Part shown: in pieces, positions 60,095 through 64,000 of the stretch
How the letters are laid out: each line of letters begins with the position of its first letter
How positions within the stretch are numbered: position 1 is the stretch's first letter
From: Ganoderma boninense
Lineage: Eukaryota > Basidiomycota > Agaricomycetes > Polyporales > Polyporaceae
Direction of reading: 5' to 3'
DNA length: 64,000 nucleotides
Assembly: GCA_002900995.3 (NCBI GenBank)
Contig: CM035305.1
Coordinates: 2,526,467-2,590,466 of the forward strand
The notes under the pieces: generated by a model
Databases searched by the model: none
Told to the model about the DNA's origin: nothing
What the model saw: the letters and a program-made list of their open reading frames with translations, nothing else
Made by a program: the position numbers and the translations under genes

Positions 60095-61455
60095 ATGTTC
60101 ACTGGCAACGGTATCAAAATCTTCACCGGTACGTCCTCTTCCATCGAGATTCCAAATATCCTCCCCCTCAATTCTCCTCGCAGGCACTAGCCACCCCGAG
60201 CTAGCAGAGATCATTACTAGACGGTGCTCCTTCATCCATCCAACACTCCCAGAAGCCAGCGTCTGATCTTCCATGCTTCCAGGCTCGGCGTCCCTCTCGC
60301 AAGGGCGGAAGTCACCAAGAGCGGCGTCGGAGAGAGCATCGTCCGCATCGTCGAGTCCGTCCGCGAGGACGATGTCTACATCATCAACACTGGCTGTGGA
60401 GAGATCAACACCGCCCTCATGGAGGTCTGTATCATGATCCATGCCTGCAAAATCGCAAGCTCCAAGCGCATTACCGCCATCCTTCCTCTCTTCCCATATG
60501 CCCGCCAAGACAAAAAAGACAAGAGTCGGGCTCCCATCACCGCCAAACTCGTGGCGAACATGCTTCAGAAGTCAGGATGCGACCATGTCATCGTGAGTGC
60601 TGCGTTCCGTATAGGCGGGCGTTCCAGCCGACGTCTGACGAGCAATTTTGCGCCGCCTCCGTGCAACGCGAGTAGACGATGGATCTCCACGCCTCACAAA
60701 TACAGGGCTTCTTCGACGTGCCCGTAGACAAGTGGGTGTTTGGCCGCTCATGAAAGCTTCATCCTTGAGAGCTCACTTCCTTCCCTGGCCGCCCGCGTAG
60801 CGTGAGTGCCGGCTGTCTGTTTCCGTGCCAGTGACGTTCACACCGGCGTTTGTCGCAGCTCTACGCGGAGCCGTCAGCGATCCAGTACATCCGCACAAAC
60901 TTCCATTTGCCTGACATCGTCATCGTGTCGCCCGATGCAGGCGGTGCGAAACGGTTAGTGGCGATCAATTCGGGCATGTCCACTTCGGAACGCTGACGCC
61001 TCCCCCGCACCCCGTGTCCGCCCGATAGAGCAACATCCATGGCCGATCGCTTGGGTGTCGACTTCGCGTTGTTCCACAAAGAACGCAAGAAGGCGAACGA
61101 GGTGTCACGCATGGTACTCGTTGGTCACGTCAAGAACAAGGTCGCGATCCTCGTGGACGACATGGCCGACACCTGCGGCACGCTGTGTCTCGCCGCCCAG
61201 CATCTATCGGAAGCGGGGGTCGCGAAGGTGTACGCGATGGTCACGCACGGCATCTTGAGCGGGAACGCGCTGAAGAACGTGGAGGAGTCCGCGCTCGAGA
61301 AGCTGATTGTGACGAACACGCTCCCACAGGCGGACAATGTCGCCAAGTGTTCCAAGATCGAGGTCATCGACATCGGGAATGTGCTTGCCGAGGTGATCAG
61401 ACGAAGCCACTATGGAGAGAGCGTGTCGAAGCTCTTTGACGAGGTGCCATACTAG
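60095..61455 (+). CDS. Ribose-phosphate pyrophosphokinase (PRPP synthetase)
   Basis: Makes PRPP from ribose 5-phosphate and ATP for purine, pyrimidine, His and Trp synthesis. Start ATG 60095 ([19 protein letters not shown]). Landmarks are [53 protein letters not shown] (ATP loop), [38 protein letters not shown], and the PRPP-binding [15 protein letters not shown]. The ending [19 protein letters not shown] is typical. About 320 residues in six exons. The donor after VPVDK is AAGTGGGTG where AAG-GTGGGT would be expected: the join DK-LYAEP needs one more G, so a dropped base is possible. I cannot say which paralog (PRS1-PRS5) it is. Confidence 0.92.
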
Positions 61456-63025
61456 AGACCCTTATTGTCAGAGGTTGACGTGGTGGGGTGGAGGCGATTG
61501 GTTTACCGAAGAGGCTTGTGGAGACAGAGAGGATATAGATGCGGATGAAAAATTTTTGTACCATGTACGCAAAGCTATAATGACACTAGGCCTATTAGTC
61601 TCTGTACCATCCCTTGTGCCGAAGGTGGCGTAGTGTCAGCGAATGTGAGGGTAAACAAGACCGAGCTCGAGCCGAGACAATGCGGGAGTATTTGTGCTCC
61701 GAGGCGTTGTTGATCATTCCGAGATTTGTATTCAAAGCAGATCATGGGCCGCGCTCGTGGGGGGCGGAAACGTGCGGGTGAACAGAAGAGCCGAGAGAGT
61801 GTCCGAGGCTATGGACTGTGCGAGTGCGGAAGGCGAGGAGTGGATGCGAATCGCGATCAAGTTCTCATTCGTGCGCGTGGGGAAGGGTGCGGGCTCGAGA
61901 TGGGAAGAGCTGAGAAGGCTGCACGGCTGCGGGTCATCACCCGCTGATCGCGGCAAATCAGAGTGACAGGTGGAGAGATTGGGTCGCGGACGATAGCACG
62001 CGGGCGATGCGATCTTGGGCTTGCTGCGAAGGGCTGGCGATGGGGGTTCGGGGGGACGAGGGAGAGTGGGAGCTCGAGTCGGACTGGGGCGCTGGTGATG
62101 GAGGGAGGCTGAGGGCTGAGGCGAAGGGGACGCATCTGGGGCACACGTCAGGAAGAGGGCGCGGCCAGAAAAGAAAGGTTCGATGAAGAGAGAGGCCCAT
62201 GTCCACGCGCACCGTGCTTCTCGTCCCATCACGCACCTACCCAATCAGCCCATCAGACTCACAGAGTCAATGGCCTCTGTGGCGTTAGCGGGGTGGGGTG
62301 GCATGTACTAATGCTCCCTGTCGTGCGACGCCGAGGCATGGAACCCCGTCGTCGACGCGGGCGACGCGGAGTGTAGTCGGCTCGCGGGCTGGGATGATTA
62401 GCGAGGCGTTGGTGCTGGAGCAGGAGCGATCGCGGTGGCCGTCCGGGGCAGCTGCCCGATCGGCGCAGGCGCAGGCGGAGACGCGAACAACACAGCCAGC
62501 GTGGATGCCGATGCGGGAGCCAGGGAATCGAAGAGCCGTCAGAGCGCAGGCGGAGTAACAGAGAAGAGTCTAACCAGCCGGAGGCCGACGGGCCACTCGC
62601 CGTTAATTTTCACAAGTCGAAATCGAAACCCGCGTTGAAACGCACGCGGGTGCTGTATCGGGCAGGAATAGGCCCCGAAAAGGGAGGAAGCGCGGATTGC
62701 GGGACCGATATGGGCACGAAAATAATGGGGAAAATAAAGGGAGGGGAGCGCCGGCGACCGAATGGGCGAGGATTCTGTTTCTCGTCCTCAGCCTCGTCCA
62801 GTCCTCGTCCAAGGCCACTGCACGTCCCGGCGCTCGCCGTCCGCTCTGCTCTGCTCTCCTTGCCATCCTCTTCCCTCCTCCCCCGTCGCTCTCTTCCCCC
62901 TCCCCGCCCCCGCACCCAGCCCCTATCTTTATTCCCGCCCCATGCGCCATTGACTCCCGAGCCCTGCTCCTACGTTCGCGACTCCTCGGGCGATGCAACT
63001 CACATCCATATCATGTATACAAACC
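61456..63025. other. Intergenic, 1.6 kb
   Basis: Between the PRPP synthetase and kinase genes. The last 400 bases are CT-rich on the plus strand and likely hold the kinase promoter and 5' leader. Long open frames (for example minus 61732-62244) are Pro/Ser-biased shadows without motifs. Confidence 0.35.
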
Positions 63026-64000
63026 ATGTCCACCAAGGCCATAATCCCCACGTCCACCAACTCCCGTGCCCGCCACACATGCCAAACGGCCACCCCACCC
63101 CTCCCATCCCCCAAACCAACCACACCCCCCTCCGCCCCACCGCGCTCAAGCGCCGACCGCGAAGGAGCGCATCGCGGTTCAGGCCATCCCCTCGGTCACC
63201 GTGCAGGGCAACGAACTTGTCGTCGGCGACTCCAGAAGCAGTCAGTCTCACCTCTCTCCTTCTCCTGTCGTCCTCGGCTGCCCCAATGGTAGGTCTCCTG
63301 CTCACTCTCCGTCTGTTCCCCTTTTCCAGGCTCCACGCGATCATATACGCCGCTCAAGTTGGTCGGAGATGGATCCTTTGGCACGGTCTGGCTCTGCGAT
63401 TGGCATGGGACGCTACCGCCCAATACACCCTTGTCTGCCATGCAGTGCGGTCCTGGGGCGAGGCCCGAATATGCGAGCAAGAGGCTGGTTGCCGTCAAGA
63501 GGATGAAGAAGCAGTGGGAAGGCGGTTGGGACGAGTGCAAGAAGCTCAAAGAGCTTGAGGTGCGTCCTTGTCCCCTCTCTGACAAGCCCACCTCTTCATA
63601 TGTCAGTTTATCACAGTCGCTTCGCGCGATCCCCTACCATCCGAACATCATCCCGCTCTACGACTTCTTTCTCCTCCCCGACACCAAGGAGCTCTACTTC
63701 GTTTTCGAGTCTATGGAGGGCAACTTGTACCAACTCATCAAGACCCGCAAAGGTAAACCTTTAGCTGGTGGCTTGGTCTCCTCTATCTTTGGCCAAGTCG
63801 TGCGGGGCCTCCACCACATACACGAGTCGGGTTACTTTCATCGCGACATGAAGCCGGAGAACCTTCTTGTCACCACCACGGGCTTGTACGACTACCGACC
63901 TGTCTCACCACACGCATCTCCAGACGCCCCTCCCGAGAGCGACGTCGTCGTCATCATTAAGCTTGCTGACTTTGGCCTGGCGAGGGAGACCAAGAGCAAA
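63026..64000 (+). CDS. Ime2/MAK-type serine/threonine protein kinase, 5' part
   Basis: The gene runs off the right edge. The kinase domain begins YTPLKLVGDGSFGTVWLCDW (Gly-rich loop), then LVAVKRMKKQWEGGWDECKK with the ATP-binding Lys, HPNIIPLYDFFLLPDTKELY, FVFESMEGNLYQLIKTRKG, YFHRDMKPENLLVT (HRD catalytic loop) and KLADFGLARETKSK (DFG). The ESMEGNLYQLIK block and the insert between HRD and DFG are typical of the Ime2/MAK/ICK group (yeast Ime2, fission yeast Mde3 and Pit1, Cryptococcus Crk1), which act in meiosis or growth polarity. Two introns, near 63240-63330 and 63560-63610, are clear. The start is unresolved: ATG 63026 is one base out of frame with the kinase, in a stretch with a C6 run at 63124-63129. 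Confidence 0.75.

Noticed and set aside
61732..62244. A 170-codon minus-strand open frame before the kinase gene
   Set aside because: Low-complexity Pro/Ser composition that mirrors the CT-rich leader; no splice or family support.

Overview
The window reads as chromosomal DNA of a filamentous basidiomycete (Agaricomycetes; a Polyporales-type wood decayer would fit, but I cannot fix the order). The grounds are many short GT-AG introns (about 45-70 nt), GC-rich exons, genes packed on both strands without operons, and protein families known from mushrooms: GT31 galactosyltransferases, RTA1-like proteins, the WW-like membrane family, CsbD-like stress proteins and BBE-type oxidases. I see no rRNA, tRNA, CRISPR array or intact transposon.

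Layout. 1-16.5 kb: the 3' end of an unknown gene, a CsbD-like protein, an unknown membrane protein, a GT31 glycosyltransferase, a GST, an SGT1-like CS/SGS protein, an RTA1-like membrane protein, dihydrofolate reductase, mitochondrial ribosomal protein bL36m and an SLC35F/THI74-like transporter. 18-33.6 kb: a secreted proteinase K-like subtilase, a PPZ-type phosphatase, ribosomal protein uS17, a seven-helix receptor-like protein with a long tail, DNA ligase I, mitochondrial pyruvate carrier MPC1 and an unknown Agaricomycete family. 34-40.2 kb: five related small genes on the minus strand, described below. 41-64 kb: a WW-like membrane protein, isopentenyl-diphosphate isomerase, meiotic cohesin REC8, a GRAMD4-like protein, two tandem TPR-MYND genes, decapping enzyme DCP2, a decayed BBE-like oxidase, PRPP synthetase and the 5' half of an Ime2/MAK-type kinase.

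The most novel part is the run at 34.0-40.2 kb. Five consecutive minus-strand genes encode small (about 120-180 residue), mostly disordered proteins that share a start of the type M-S-x-P, or close to it, phase-2 introns in corresponding places, and an acidic run followed by a short motif of the form [F/W]-x-P-[R/K]-G and a basic Pro/Thr/Lys tail. The rest of each sequence has diverged strongly. I know no name for this family.

A technical point affects the whole window. At least five otherwise intact genes (SLC35F-like, receptor-like, unknown family, IDI1, DCP2) are each broken by exactly one extra base in a run of three or four identical bases. This looks like homopolymer miscalling, not decay, and the annotations allow for it. 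The BBE-like gene is different: it also has an in-frame stop that is not an indel and many frame changes, so it is probably a true pseudogene.

Coordinates of spliced genes run from the first coding base to the stop codon. Exon joins were worked out by eye from reading-frame continuity, splice consensus and known family motifs.
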